64,000 nt of DNA from NCBI RefSeq assembly GCF_000308855.1, contig NZ_BAGM01000117.1:181148-245147 (forward strand). Direction: 5' to 3'. This DNA comes from Nocardia veterana NBRC 100344 (GTDB lineage Bacteria > Actinomycetota > Actinomycetes > Mycobacteriales > Mycobacteriaceae). Position numbers and translations under genes: made by a program. This document shows, piece after piece, positions 1 through 35,834 of the stretch (the first letter of the stretch is position 1; every line of letters begins with the position of its first letter). Below the pieces are notes generated by a model. It did not search any database. It was not told the origin of the DNA and worked only from the letters and a program-made list of their open reading frames with translations.

Positions 1-27235
<27,235 letters not shown>

Positions 27236-27238
<3 letters not shown>

Positions 27239-27255
27239 CCCGTAACCTCACTTCC
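27236..27255 (-). promoter_or_regulatory. Ribosome binding site and TTG start of the giant NRPS
   Basis: Read on the minus strand, GGAAGTGAGG (27255-27246) is followed by seven bases and then TTG (27238-27236). The in-frame TGA overlaps this Shine-Dalgarno-like stretch, which fixes the start. A weak TTG start on a gene this large would limit translation initiation. Confidence 0.75.
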
Positions 27256-27628
27256 GGAACGCCACACAGCGCTCCCCCGATGGCACACCGATGCCGACGC
27301 CCACCTCATTCGAGCGTGGCGTCCGGCGCACGGGACACACTTCGATTGCAATCAGACAAAAATGTTCATAGGACCTATCCGTCCTTCGGGCCGATCTTGT
27401 TACATGGGCCCGACCACACCCGCCGGCCACGGATCGGCCTCATTTCGACATTCGCTGATGAACACCGAACCAATCTACCGCCCGCTACCGACAAGGAACC
27501 AAGAAGGGCGATAGCGCTGCGACATCAGCGCAGGCCCGCTTGCTCGAACCGAATCGGGGTGTGATGCGCGACCCCTCCCTCGGGTGGGAGCCGGTGTCTC
27601 GGCGCGATCGCGGGATGTCACGAGGACG
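27239..27628. promoter_or_regulatory. 390-bp intergenic region upstream of the giant NRPS
   Basis: No gene is supported here. The middle part (about 27340-27410) is richer in A+T than its surroundings and probably holds the NRPS promoter. It contains the perfect palindrome GATTGCAATC at 27344-27353 and a 7-bp inverted repeat, TCGGGCC (27386-27392) with GGCCCGA (27407-27413). A small CTCCC/GGGAG stem at 27575-27590 could end cobM transcription, but it has no T run. No clear -35/-10 pair or known riboswitch is recognised. Confidence 0.4.
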
Positions 27629-28396
27629 TCACGCGCCCCGCCCGGACATCGGATGCCGCTCCCGCCGCGGGTCGTAGAGATGCGACTGCGCGCAGTCCGA
27701 AGCCGGGGCGAGCGCCCGACCCACCAGCACCACCGCGGCCTGCCGCAAACCGGCGGCCTCGACCTGGTCGGCGATGTCGGCGAGGGTCCCGCGCAGAATC
27801 TGCTGCTGCGGCTGACTGACGCGATAGACGACCACCGCCGGACAGTCGGCGCCGTACTCGGCCGTCAGCTCGACGGCCAGGGTCCGGATCCGCGTGATCG
27901 CCAGATGCAGGACCAGACTCGCCCGGGTCCGCGCGAAATCGGCCAGCGCCTCGGACTCCGGCATCGCGGTGGAGCGGGCCTGCGTCCGGGTCAGCACGAC
28001 CGACTGCACCACCTCGGGCACGGTCAGTTCGCGGCCCAGGACCGCGGCCGCCGCCGCGTAGGCCGGCACCCCCGGTGTCACGTCCCAGCCGATCCCCCGC
28101 TCGTCCAGCCGCCGCGTCTGCTCGGTCAACGCCGAATACAGGGAGGGATCCCCCGAGCACAGTCGGGCCACATCCTTGCCTTCGGCGTCCGCCCGGGCGC
28201 AGTGCTCGACGATCTCGTCCAGATCCAATCCCTGGGTGTCGATCAACTCCGCTCCCGGCGCGCAATGTCCGAGCACCTCGGGATCCAGATAGGTACCCGC
28301 ATACAGACAGACCGGTGATTCCCGCAGCAACGTCACCGCCCGCACGGTCAGCAGATCGGCGGCTCCGGGGCCGGCCCCGATGAAGTGCACGGTCAT
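27629..28396 (-). CDS. cobM: Precorrin-4 C11-methyltransferase
   Basis: CobM uses S-adenosylmethionine to methylate C-11 of precorrin-4 in the aerobic cobalamin pathway, in the cytoplasm. The 255-residue protein has the family's usual length. It starts with the SAM-binding VHFIGAGPGAADLLTVR motif and contains YAGTYLDPEVL, RLCSGDPSLYSAL and TPGVPAYAAAAAVLG, all typical of CobM/CbiF. It stands alone: no other cob genes are in the window. The nearest gene downstream is the giant NRPS on the same strand, 390 bp away, and the upstream neighbour diverges. No good Shine-Dalgarno precedes the ATG. Confidence 0.93.
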   Translation of the reverse strand: MTVHFIGAGPGAADLLTVRAVTLLRESPVCLYAGTYLDPEVLGHCAPGAELIDTQGLDLDEIVEHCARADAEGKDVARLCSGDPSLYSALTEQTRRLDERGIGWDVTPGVPAYAAAAAVLGRELTVPEVVQSVVLTRTQARSTAMPESEALADFARTRASLVLHLAITRIRTLAVELTAEYGADCPAVVVYRVSQPQQQILRGTLADIADQVEAAGLRQAAVVLVGRALAPASDCAQSHLYDPRRERHPMSGRGA

Positions 28397-28681
28397 GGGC
28401 CGAGTGTAGGTGGGGGCGGACCGCGGGCAGGGCGGCCGCCCACGCCGGCACCGCCGGACAGGACCGGGCAGTGCCGGCCGTCCGCAGTTCGGTCAGCGCA
28501 CGGAACCCGAATCGGCTGTGCCGCGCCGACTTCGGGACCGAGCGACGAGCCCGGGCCGGAGCGGTTGCCGTCCGCACCGGACGCACCCCGCCGGGAACGG
28601 GCTCGAATTCGCTGGGTTCACCCCGGCCGCAGCGGCGTAAAGTTGTGGCCGGGGTCATCCATAAGTTCGAAGGTGACCACG
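28397..28681. promoter_or_regulatory. Divergent intergenic region cobM / cupin gene
   Basis: No gene is supported in these 285 bp. On the plus strand a TAAAGT box near 28639 preceded by TTCACC about 20 bases upstream is a possible promoter for the cupin gene. GAAGGTGA shortly before the ATG at 28682 is a likely ribosome binding site. Open frames here read as Arg/Pro-rich translations of GC-rich DNA and look like artefacts. Confidence 0.4.
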
Positions 28682-29356
28682 ATGACGAAGTTCGTTCAGA
28701 CCATCGAGTTCAAGACCTCACGGCTCGACGAGTTCAATCACACTCTGGATCAGTGGCTGACCGCCACCGAGGGCAAGCGCCTGGCGACCCACGCGATGGA
28801 AACCAGGGACCGCGATCGCGACAACACCTATCTGCAGATCGTGGAGTTCCCGTCGTACGAAGAGGCGATGGCTAATTCCGAGCTGCCCGAGACCACCGGA
28901 TTCGCCGAAACGCTCGCCGCGCTGTGCGACGAACCGGCGGTATTCCGCAACCTCGACCTGGTGCGCGAGGACGATATGGACTCGCACCCCGCCACGTCAC
29001 TGCTGGTGAAGAACTTCGATTCCGCCGACGAGACGCGGGAATTCGAAGCCGGCAGCGGGCAACTCCAGGTCGTGCAGGCTCCCGCCGGCGCGGTCGGCCG
29101 GGCCGTCTTCCAGCCGGGCTGGCGCTGGTCCACCCACGTCAAGCCGATCGCCGGCACCGACAGCTGCCAGGCCGCGCATATCGGCTACTGCGTATCCGGC
29201 CGGATGCACATCCGGATGGACGACGGCACGGAATGCGACGTCGGCGCGGGTGATTTCATGCAGTGCCCGCCCGGACACGACGCCTGGACCCTCGGCGACG
29301 AGCCCTGCGTGATGATCGACTGGGCCGCCGCGGCCGACTACGCCCGCCGCCGCTGA
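28682..29356 (+). CDS. Dimeric alpha/beta-barrel (ABM-like) domain fused to a cupin domain
   Basis: The start is set by GAAGGTGA seven bases before ATG, giving 224 residues; a longer open frame upstream is low-complexity and rejected. Residues 1 to about 95 look like a ferredoxin-fold antibiotic-biosynthesis-monooxygenase or dimeric barrel domain (VQTIEFKTSRLDEF, TYLQIVEFPSYEEAM). Residues about 110-224 are a cupin with the signature GWRWSTHVKPIAGTDSC, HIGYCVSGRMHI and CPPGHDAWTLGDEPC, a pattern common in actinobacterial cupins. The reaction is unknown. It is a single gene, divergent from cobM and convergent with the PPOX gene (9-bp gap). Confidence 0.8.
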   Translation: MTKFVQTIEFKTSRLDEFNHTLDQWLTATEGKRLATHAMETRDRDRDNTYLQIVEFPSYEEAMANSELPETTGFAETLAALCDEPAVFRNLDLVREDDMDSHPATSLLVKNFDSADETREFEAGSGQLQVVQAPAGAVGRAVFQPGWRWSTHVKPIAGTDSCQAAHIGYCVSGRMHIRMDDGTECDVGAGDFMQCPPGHDAWTLGDEPCVMIDWAAAADYARRR

Positions 29357-29365
29357 ACCGTTGGT

Positions 29366-29791
29366 CTAACCGGTCATATTCAGTCCACCGAGGATCTTGA
29401 CCGGGCGAACGCGCACCACCAGCTCGCCGGGAACCGCGTTGCGTTTGCCGAATTCCTCGGCACGATCGGCGCCCATGTATCGGGCGGCGATGGCGGTCGC
29501 GGTTCGCAGCAGTTCGTCCGGGTCCTCGGACAGCGTGGCGAGGCCCTGCACCTGGAAGTAGGCGTACGGCGGTTCGTCGAGATCCACGCAGAGGGCGACT
29601 CGGGGGTCGCGAGCCAGCGCCTTGCCCTTGGCGGTGGTCTTGCCCGTGTTGAAGACCAGATCGTCGCCGTCGAGGATGAACCACACCGGATTGACGATCG
29701 GACGGCCGTCGGAGGCCACGAGCGCCAGTTTGCCGGTGCGGGTTCCGGCGGAAAGGAATTCGCGCACATCGGGGTCGTTGATCGAAGGCAT
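29366..29791 (-). CDS. PPOX-class (split-barrel) F420/flavin-dependent oxidoreductase
   Basis: This 141-residue protein fits the pyridoxamine-5'-phosphate-oxidase-like split barrel of actinobacterial F420-dependent reductases (Rv1155-like). Visible signatures are TGKLALVASDGRPIVNPVWF, FNTGKTTAKGKALARDPRVA, VQGLATLSEDPDEL and the C-terminal VRVRPVKILGG. Such enzymes reduce substrates with F420H2 or flavin; the actual substrate cannot be read from the sequence. It appears monocistronic. Confidence 0.88.
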   Translation of the reverse strand: MPSINDPDVREFLSAGTRTGKLALVASDGRPIVNPVWFILDGDDLVFNTGKTTAKGKALARDPRVALCVDLDEPPYAYFQVQGLATLSEDPDELLRTATAIAARYMGADRAEEFGKRNAVPGELVVRVRPVKILGGLNMTG

Positions 29792-29904
29792 ACCGCCACC
29801 CTAGGAAGCGGTGAATCATCCGCGGGGCTCGACACGCCCCGGGCGATGTCCCCGCGGGCCCGCCGCGGACCGGATCTCCCCGTTCGAGCGGCCGCGCAGC
29901 GGCC

Positions 29905-30522
29905 TCAGATCGCGCCGCGTTCCCGCGCCCGCGCCACCGCGGAGGTGCGCGACTTGACTCCCAGCTTCGAATAGATATGCACCAGATGGGATTTCACGGT
30001 GGTCTCGCTGAGGAACAGGCGCTTGCCGATGTCGCGGTTGGAGTGGCCGTCGGCGACCAGCCGTAGCACCTCGATTTCGCGGGCGCTCAGGGTACTGTCC
30101 GGTTTACGGACCCGGGTCATGAGTTTGGAGGCCACCGAGGGCGACAGCACGCTCTCCCCCGCCGCCGCGCCGCGAACGGCGGCCAGCAGGTCGGCCGGTG
30201 GGGTGTCCTTGAGGATGTAGCCGCACGCGCCCGCCTCGATGGCGCCGAGGATGTCGGCGTCGGTGTCGTAGTTGGTGACCACCAGCACGTTCGGCGGCTC
30301 GGACAGGGCACGCAACGCGGCGGTGGCGTCCACACCGGATTTGCCGGGACCGAAGCGCAGGTCCATCAGCACCAGATCGACCTCGGTGGTACTGCAGAAG
30401 GCCACCGCTTCCTCGGCGCTGGCGGCCTCGCCCACCACCGTGATGTCTTCGCCGGAATCGAGCAGTGCCCGCAGACCGGCCCGGACGATCGCGTGGTCGT
30501 CGGCGAGCAGGAGCCGGATCAC
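29905..30522 (-). CDS. NarL/FixJ-family response regulator
   Basis: This DNA-binding response regulator has 205 residues. The receiver domain has the acidic pair D8-D9 (LLADDHAIVRAG), the predicted phosphoacceptor D54 (VLMDLRFGPGKSG) and the conserved Lys in YILKDTPPADLL. The C-terminal LuxR-type helix-turn-helix reads LSAREIEVLRLVADGHS to ETTVKSHLVHIYSKL. It overlaps the upstream histidine kinase gene by four bases (ATGA), so the two are translationally coupled partners. A likely target is the divergent ABC exporter on the other side of the kinase. Confidence 0.95.
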   Translation of the reverse strand: MIRLLLADDHAIVRAGLRALLDSGEDITVVGEAASAEEAVAFCSTTEVDLVLMDLRFGPGKSGVDATAALRALSEPPNVLVVTNYDTDADILGAIEAGACGYILKDTPPADLLAAVRGAAAGESVLSPSVASKLMTRVRKPDSTLSAREIEVLRLVADGHSNRDIGKRLFLSETTVKSHLVHIYSKLGVKSRTSAVARARERGAI

Positions 30523-31796
30523 GATCGGTCCTTTCCCGAAGAAGGTTCGGCCGCAACGGATTCCACCTCGGACACGACGCCGCGCCGGTCGTCCGATGCG
30601 GGGCCCGACAGCCGCGCGGCATGCTCAGGCACGTCACCGTCGGCCGCGTGCAGCGGAAACGAGACCGCGACGGCGGTATGCCCCGGCTCCGATTCCACCT
30701 CCATCGTGCCGCCCTGCTGTTCGACGCGGCTACGCATCGCGTTGAGCCCGAAGGTGCCGCGCCCGAACACCGCCGGATCGATTCCGATGCCGTCGTCGAC
30801 CACGTCGAGGCGTACGGCGTCGTCTGCGTAGGTGAGGGTGATTCGCATCCGATCGGCCCGCGCGTGCCGCACCACGTTCGACACCGCACCCTGCGCCACC
30901 CGGACCAACGCCGCCTCGATCGGCATCGGCAGCCGCATCGGCGTGCCCTCGACCACGGTGCGCGCGCTGAGTCCGGGACCTTCGGCACGGCGAGCGAGCC
31001 GTTCCAGCGCGTCGCCGAGCGACTGTCCTTCCAGGGCCGCGGGGGTGAGGTCCCCGATCAGCTGCCGGGTTTCGGCCAGATTGTCGGCGGCTGTTTCGCG
31101 AGCGAGCCGAATCTGTGGCAGCGCGGGGTGATCCGGCGCGTCGCGTTCGGCGGCATGCAACAGCATCTGGATGCTGGACAGCCCCTGCGCCACGGTGTCG
31201 TGGATCTCCTGCGCCAGCCGTTCGCGCTCCGCCAGCCGGCCCGCGGTGCGTTCGCGTTCGGCGAGAGCGGCTCGGGTGGACAGCAATTCGTCGATGAGTG
31301 CTTGCCGGTCGGCGGCTTCCCGGAACAGCGCGCGATAACCCAGCCCGATCGCGATCGCCACGATCGCACCGAGCACCGGACCGACGACCCCCGCCACCGA
31401 CCAGCCCTTGTGCAGCCCGAAACCGACCACCGACACCGCCGTCGCGGCCACCACCGCCGCCAGCCCCCACAGCCTCGGGAGCAGATGCAGATACAGGAAG
31501 AACAGTCCGAAGACGAGATACACGGCATCCGGCGCGAGACCGATCAGCGCCAGCCAGAGCAGGGTCAGCCCGGCGAGCCAGAATCGCGCGGCGACCGGCC
31601 GTCCGCGCAGCAGTCCGCCCGCGAAGTAGACGATCAGGAACAGCGCCGCGAGCACGATCACGGGCACGGTGTGCGCGGAGTCGCCGCCGGCGGGCACCAT
31701 CGCACGCACCACCACGACCACCGTGAGCGCCGTCATCAACACGTGCAGGCCGACCTGCAGTGCGGCGAAGACGGGGGTCAACGGAGAGCGGTGCAC
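30519..31796 (-). CDS. Two-component sensor histidine kinase (HisKA_3 type)
   Basis: This 425-residue membrane kinase is the partner of the NarL-type regulator. Roughly six hydrophobic segments occupy residues 1-150, with no large extracellular sensor domain, so the signal is probably sensed in or near the membrane. A short linker with coiled-coil character leads to the phospho-accepting His in AQEIHDTVAQGLSSIQML. The HATPase domain shows the N box NVVRHARA, the DVVDDGIGID motif and a FGLNAMRSRVEQQGG stretch. This kinase type often pairs with adjacent ABC exporters that respond to cell-envelope stress or antibiotics; that role is inferred here. Confidence 0.93.
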   Translation of the reverse strand: MHRSPLTPVFAALQVGLHVLMTALTVVVVVRAMVPAGGDSAHTVPVIVLAALFLIVYFAGGLLRGRPVAARFWLAGLTLLWLALIGLAPDAVYLVFGLFFLYLHLLPRLWGLAAVVAATAVSVVGFGLHKGWSVAGVVGPVLGAIVAIAIGLGYRALFREAADRQALIDELLSTRAALAERERTAGRLAERERLAQEIHDTVAQGLSSIQMLLHAAERDAPDHPALPQIRLARETAADNLAETRQLIGDLTPAALEGQSLGDALERLARRAEGPGLSARTVVEGTPMRLPMPIEAALVRVAQGAVSNVVRHARADRMRITLTYADDAVRLDVVDDGIGIDPAVFGRGTFGLNAMRSRVEQQGGTMEVESEPGHTAVAVSFPLHAADGDVPEHAARLSGPASDDRRGVVSEVESVAAEPSSGKDRS

Positions 31797-31925
31797 GCTG
31801 CCAGCTTATGCGGGGTTACCGTGGCGGCATCCATCGAAAGATGGAATCACCGGTCGACCGTCGATGGTGCCACCACCGTCCGCGATGGCGATGCGCGCGG
31901 CGCCCGCCATCGCGAGGGTGGAGGC
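31797..31925. promoter_or_regulatory. Divergent promoter region, kinase / ABC exporter
   Basis: These 129 bp separate the kinase from the divergent exporter and should hold both promoters. The perfect palindrome CGGTCGACCG lies at 31851-31860 and is a candidate binding site for the response regulator. GAGGG about seven bases before the ATG at 31926 is the likely ribosome binding site of the permease. Confidence 0.4.
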
Positions 31926-32975
31926 ATGTTCGTCGCACTGCGAGATCTGCGGGCCGCACGGGGCCGTTTTCTGCTCATCACCCTGGTGGTCACCATGGTG
32001 GCGCTGCTGGTGAGCTTCCTGAGCGGGCTCACGGCCGGGCTCGCGCACCAGAATATTTCCGCGCTGCAGCGGCTGTCCGGCGGCACCGTGGTCTTCGCCG
32101 ACACCGGGACGGACCCGTCCTTCGAGACCTCGGTGCTGACCGGGGACCAGGTGCAGCGCTGGCAACGGAACTCCGAACACGTGGAGCCGGTGGGCATCGG
32201 TCGCGTCCAGGCCGGGCGAGCGGATTCCGCCCCCGCGCCGGTCGCGGTGTTCGGGGTCACGGGAAGCGCCTTCGGCAATCCAGTGGTTACCGAGCCCGGC
32301 ACGGTGGTGCTGAGCCGGGCCGCCGCCGACCGGCTCTCGGCCACGACCGGTGACCAGGTCGAGCTCGGCGCGCAGACCTTCACCGTCGCCGGAATCGGCG
32401 GCGACGACTGGTACGCGCACACTCCCGTGGTGTGGACCACGCTGCCGGACTGGCAGCGGCTCGATCCGCGCGGCGGTGCGGCCACCGTGCTCATCGCCTC
32501 GGGGGTCACCGATCTCGATGCCCTGAACGAGGCCGCGCATACCCGTACGACCAGCGTGGCCGGTTCGCTGCGGGCGATCGGCTCGTATCAGGCCGAGAAC
32601 GGCTCGCTCACCTTGATGACGGTCATGCTGTTCGTCATCTCCGCCTTGGTGATCGGCGCGTTCTTCACCGTGTGGACCATTCAGCGCACCCCGGATATCG
32701 CGACGTTGAAGGCGCTGGGCGCCACCACCGCGCAACTGGTCCGCGATGCCCTCGGACAGGCGCTGATCGTGCTACTCCTCGGCGTCGGTGCGGGAGTCGG
32801 AGTTACCGCGATCGCCGGGACGTTCCTCGCCGGCTCGGTGCCGTTCGTGCTCAGCGCCTCGACGACGGTGGCGCCGGCGCTCGCGCTGATCGGGCTCGGA
32901 CTGCTCGGCGCGGCATTCGCCCTGCGCTTCCTCCGCACCGCCGACCCACTGACCGCCCTGCATCAGGCCCGTTGA
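31926..32975 (+). CDS. ABC transporter permease, FtsX/MacB-like
   Basis: This 349-residue permease forms the membrane part of a two-gene exporter. An N-terminal membrane helix (residues about 15-38, FLLITLVVTMVALLVSFLSG) is followed by a roughly 200-residue extracellular MacB_PCD-like domain. Three C-terminal helices follow, carrying the conserved FtsX-fold stretch TIQRTPDIATLKALGA. Four membrane helices in a single repeat imply that the transporter works as a dimer. The ATP-binding partner starts 26 bp downstream. The divergent two-component system next door suggests induced expression. The substrate is unknown. Confidence 0.9.
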   Translation: MFVALRDLRAARGRFLLITLVVTMVALLVSFLSGLTAGLAHQNISALQRLSGGTVVFADTGTDPSFETSVLTGDQVQRWQRNSEHVEPVGIGRVQAGRADSAPAPVAVFGVTGSAFGNPVVTEPGTVVLSRAAADRLSATTGDQVELGAQTFTVAGIGGDDWYAHTPVVWTTLPDWQRLDPRGGAATVLIASGVTDLDALNEAAHTRTTSVAGSLRAIGSYQAENGSLTLMTVMLFVISALVIGAFFTVWTIQRTPDIATLKALGATTAQLVRDALGQALIVLLLGVGAGVGVTAIAGTFLAGSVPFVLSASTTVAPALALIGLGLLGAAFALRFLRTADPLTALHQAR

Positions 32976-33001
32976 ATCCGCTTACCGCACAGGAGTTTTC
33001 G

Positions 33002-33730
33002 ATGTCCACCACCTTGTCCGTCGCCGACCTCACCCTCACCTACCCGGACGGCGCCGGCCGTGTCACCGCGCTCGACCGGGTCGCGTTGACCGTGCGCGGT
33101 GGTGAGATCGCGGCCATCACCGGGCCATCCGGTTCCGGTAAATCCAGTCTGCTGGCCGCGGTGTCGACGCTCGTGCGTCCGGACGCCGGCCGAATACTGC
33201 TCGACACCGGGGGCACCCACATCGATCTGGCCCGCGCGAGCCGGCGCGAAGCGACCACCCTGCGCCGCGAGCGCATCGGGATCGTCTTCCAGCAGCCGAA
33301 CCTGATCCCCGCCCTGACCGCGGTCGAACAGCTCGAGGTGATGCGGCACCTCGGCGGTCGTTCGATCGTCTCGCCGCGACTGCGACGCCGAACCCGCACG
33401 GAGGCAATGGATCTGCTCGACGCGGTCGGTCTTCGCGGTCACGAGCAGAAGCGCCCGGCACACCTGTCCGGCGGCCAACGCCAGCGCGTCAACATCGCCC
33501 GTGCCCTCATGAACAACCCCGCCCTGCTGGTCGTCGACGAACCGACCAGCGCCCTGGATCAGGACCGCGGCGCCGCCATCATCGACCTCCTCCTCGAGGT
33601 GGTCCGCACCCACGACACCGCCACCCTCCTGGTCACCCACGACTCCGCCCACCTGCACCGGATGGATGCGGTGTACCGCATGGTCGACGGCCGCCTGTCG
33701 ATCGCCCGATCCACCCAATCGGCGGCTTGA
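33002..33730 (+). CDS. ABC transporter ATP-binding protein
   Basis: This 242-residue ATPase energises the preceding FtsX-type permease. It shows Walker A GPSGSGKSSLL, the Q-loop in IVFQQPNLIPALTAVEQLE, the signature LSGGQRQRVNIARAL, Walker B LLVVDEPTSALD and the H-loop VTHDSAH. The sequence belongs to the LolD/MacB/DevA group. An AGGAG sequence six bases before the ATG supports the start. It is the last gene of the operon and converges on the acetoacetyl-CoA synthetase gene. Confidence 0.95.
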   Translation: MSTTLSVADLTLTYPDGAGRVTALDRVALTVRGGEIAAITGPSGSGKSSLLAAVSTLVRPDAGRILLDTGGTHIDLARASRREATTLRRERIGIVFQQPNLIPALTAVEQLEVMRHLGGRSIVSPRLRRRTRTEAMDLLDAVGLRGHEQKRPAHLSGGQRQRVNIARALMNNPALLVVDEPTSALDQDRGAAIIDLLLEVVRTHDTATLLVTHDSAHLHRMDAVYRMVDGRLSIARSTQSAA

Positions 33731-33861
33731 CCAGGCAATTTCCTGTCCGCGAGACCACCGACGAGGATCTGCTCGACCGCTGGGTCGAGCGCGCGATCGG
33801 CGCACCCACGCTGACGCGGTGTTCGACGCCTGATGCCGAGCCGATGGCCGAGCTGACCGAT

Positions 33862-33880
33862 CCCGGCCGCCGGGGCCGGG
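33862..33880. terminator. Hairpin between convergent genes
   Basis: CCCGGCC (33862-33868) and GGCCGGG (33874-33880) form a 7-bp GC stem with a 5-base loop. It lies directly next to the stop codon of the minus-strand gene and about 130 bp after the ABC ATPase. No T run is present, so termination in either direction is only plausible. Confidence 0.4.
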
Positions 33881-35827
33881 CTATCCCCTCGCGGTCGGCA
33901 CCCGGACCGCGGCGTACCAGCTCAGCAGGTCGGGGTTGTCGACCGCGCTGCGTTCCACTACCCGGTCGACGTCCGCGCCCTGGAACAGCTTTTTGATCGG
34001 GACCTCGAGTTTCTTGCCGGTGCGAGTGTGCGGAATCCCGGGGGCGGCGATGATCTCGTCGGGGACGTGGCGGGGTGAGACCTCGCGGCGAATGGTGTCG
34101 GCGATCCGCTGTTTCACCTCGTCGGTCAGCTCGGCGCCGGGGGCCGGCGTGACGAACAACGGCATCCAGTAGCCGCCCTCGGGCTGTTCGACACCGATAA
34201 CCAGGGCCTCGGCGATCTCCGGAAGTTGTTCCACCGCTTGATAGATATCGGCCGAACCCATCCGGATGCCGTGGCGGTTCAACGTCGAATCCGATCGCCC
34301 ATGCACGATGACGCTGCCGTGGTCGGTGATCGTGATCCAGTCGCCGTGCCGCCAGACACCCGGGAACATCTCGAAATACGCGGCGCGATACCGCGTTCCG
34401 TCCGGATCGTTCCAGAACGATACCGGCATGGACGGCATCGGTGCGGTGATCACCAGCTCGCCCACCTCGTCGCGCACCGGTCGCCCCGACTCGTCCCAGG
34501 CGTCCACCGCCGCGCCGAGGAACGGCGCCGACAACTCGCCGGGCCAGACCGGCACCGTGCGCACGCCGCCGATGAAGGCCGACACCACGTCGGTGCCGCC
34601 GCTGATGGAATTGACCTGTACGCGGTCACCGACGTTGTCGCGCAACCAGAGTGCCGACGACGGCGGCAACGACGATCCGGTGATGCCGAGCGACCGCAGC
34701 GCCGACAGATCATGATCGCGGCGCGGCACCGCACCGGCCTTGATGCAGGCCAGGACATAGCCCGGACTGCTTCCCAGCACGGTCGTGCGGGTGCGCGCGG
34801 CCAGGTCGAACAGCGAATCCGGATGTGGATGGGTGGGGCTGCCGTCGTAGCAGACGATGGTCGCGCCCACCAGTAGTCCCGCGACCTGGAAGTTCCACAT
34901 CATCCAGCTGGGGCTGGTGTACCAGAAGAACACGTCGTCGCGACCGATATCCGATTGCAGCGCAGCGGCTTTCAGATGTTCGAGCAGGACGCCGCCGTGC
35001 CCGTGCACGATACCCTTCGGCAGGCCGGTGGTGCCGGAGGAGAACAGAATCCACAGCGGATGCGCGAAATCGACCCGCTCGATGGACAATTCGGCACCCT
35101 CGGGCGCGGCGACCGCATTCCAGTCCAGAGTGCCGGGCATCGCGGTACCGAGCCGCGACACCATGACGGTGGCGCGCACGGTCGGCAACCCCGCCCGCAG
35201 CGCGGCGATATCGTCGCGCTTGTCGTGCTCTTTCCCACCGAAGCGGTAGCCGTCCGCGGTGACCAGGACCACCGGTTCCAACTGCCCCAGCCGGTCCAGC
35301 GCCGCCTTGGCCGAATAGTCCTGCCCGCACGCGCTCCACACCGCGCCGATACTGGCCGAAGCGAGGAAGGCGACGACCGCCTCGGGAATGTTCGGCAGGT
35401 AGCCGACCACCCGGTCACCGGGCCCCACTCCGAGCTCCCGCAGGGTCGCTGCGAGGGCGGCGGTGCGTCCCAGCAGCTCCGACCACGAAATCTCGGTCAG
35501 GCCGTGTTGCTCGTCGGCAGCGAGGATGGCCGGCCGGTCGGTGCGGGCGTTGCGGGCGACCAGGTCGACGTAATTGAGTCGCTGTCCCGGAAACCATTGC
35601 GCGCCGGGCATGGTCGCATCCGCGAGGACGGTCTCCGGCGTGCCGCCGAGTTCGAAGTAGTCCCAGATCGCGCCCCAGAATCCGGCGAGGTCGGTGACCG
35701 ACCACTCCCACAGCGCCCGGTAGTCGTCGAACTCCCGCCCGATCCGAGCTCCGGCGAACCGTGCGAAATCGGTGATGCGCGCCGCTGCCACGTCCGCCGC
35801 GCTGGGCTCCCACTGCGGTTCCACCAT
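33881..35827 (-). CDS. Acetoacetyl-CoA synthetase (acetoacetate-CoA ligase)
   Basis: The enzyme activates acetoacetate with ATP and CoA to acetoacetyl-CoA. At 648 residues it has the family's usual length. N-terminal features are the TDFARFAG stretch, the WEWSVTDLAGFW segment and GAQWFPGQRLNYVD. The adenylate-forming core shows LFSSGTTGLPKGIVHGHGG, VNSISGGTDVVSAF and HGRSDSTLNRHGIRMGS, and the C-terminal Lys motif reads RTGKKLEVPIK. The ribosome binding site GTAGGAGG overlaps the stop codon of the citE-like gene, so it is the last gene of the leucine operon. Acetoacetate is an end product of leucine breakdown, which makes this salvage step fit the operon; SCOT-type transferase genes are absent. 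Confidence 0.93.
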   Translation of the reverse strand: MVEPQWEPSAADVAAARITDFARFAGARIGREFDDYRALWEWSVTDLAGFWGAIWDYFELGGTPETVLADATMPGAQWFPGQRLNYVDLVARNARTDRPAILAADEQHGLTEISWSELLGRTAALAATLRELGVGPGDRVVGYLPNIPEAVVAFLASASIGAVWSACGQDYSAKAALDRLGQLEPVVLVTADGYRFGGKEHDKRDDIAALRAGLPTVRATVMVSRLGTAMPGTLDWNAVAAPEGAELSIERVDFAHPLWILFSSGTTGLPKGIVHGHGGVLLEHLKAAALQSDIGRDDVFFWYTSPSWMMWNFQVAGLLVGATIVCYDGSPTHPHPDSLFDLAARTRTTVLGSSPGYVLACIKAGAVPRRDHDLSALRSLGITGSSLPPSSALWLRDNVGDRVQVNSISGGTDVVSAFIGGVRTVPVWPGELSAPFLGAAVDAWDESGRPVRDEVGELVITAPMPSMPVSFWNDPDGTRYRAAYFEMFPGVWRHGDWITITDHGSVIVHGRSDSTLNRHGIRMGSADIYQAVEQLPEIAEALVIGVEQPEGGYWMPLFVTPAPGAELTDEVKQRIADTIRREVSPRHVPDEIIAAPGIPHTRTGKKLEVPIKKLFQGADVDRVVERSAVDNPDLLSWYAAVRVPTARG

Positions 35828-35834
35828 CTGCCTC

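Noticed and set aside
27421..27628. Possible cobalamin riboswitch next to cobM
   Set aside because: The sequence is downstream of cobM, not upstream, and no B12-box-like conserved pattern could be seen.
30465..31925. Upstream extension of the ABC permease frame across the kinase and regulator genes
   Set aside because: The extension is antisense to the two-component genes and Arg/His-rich; the first membrane helix and a ribosome binding site point to the ATG at 31926.
33727..33996. Small plus-strand frame starting at TTG in the stop codon of the ABC ATPase gene
   Set aside because: It runs into the convergent synthetase gene, has no ribosome binding site beyond the preceding coding sequence, and shows no family features; the 150-bp gap is better explained by a hairpin.
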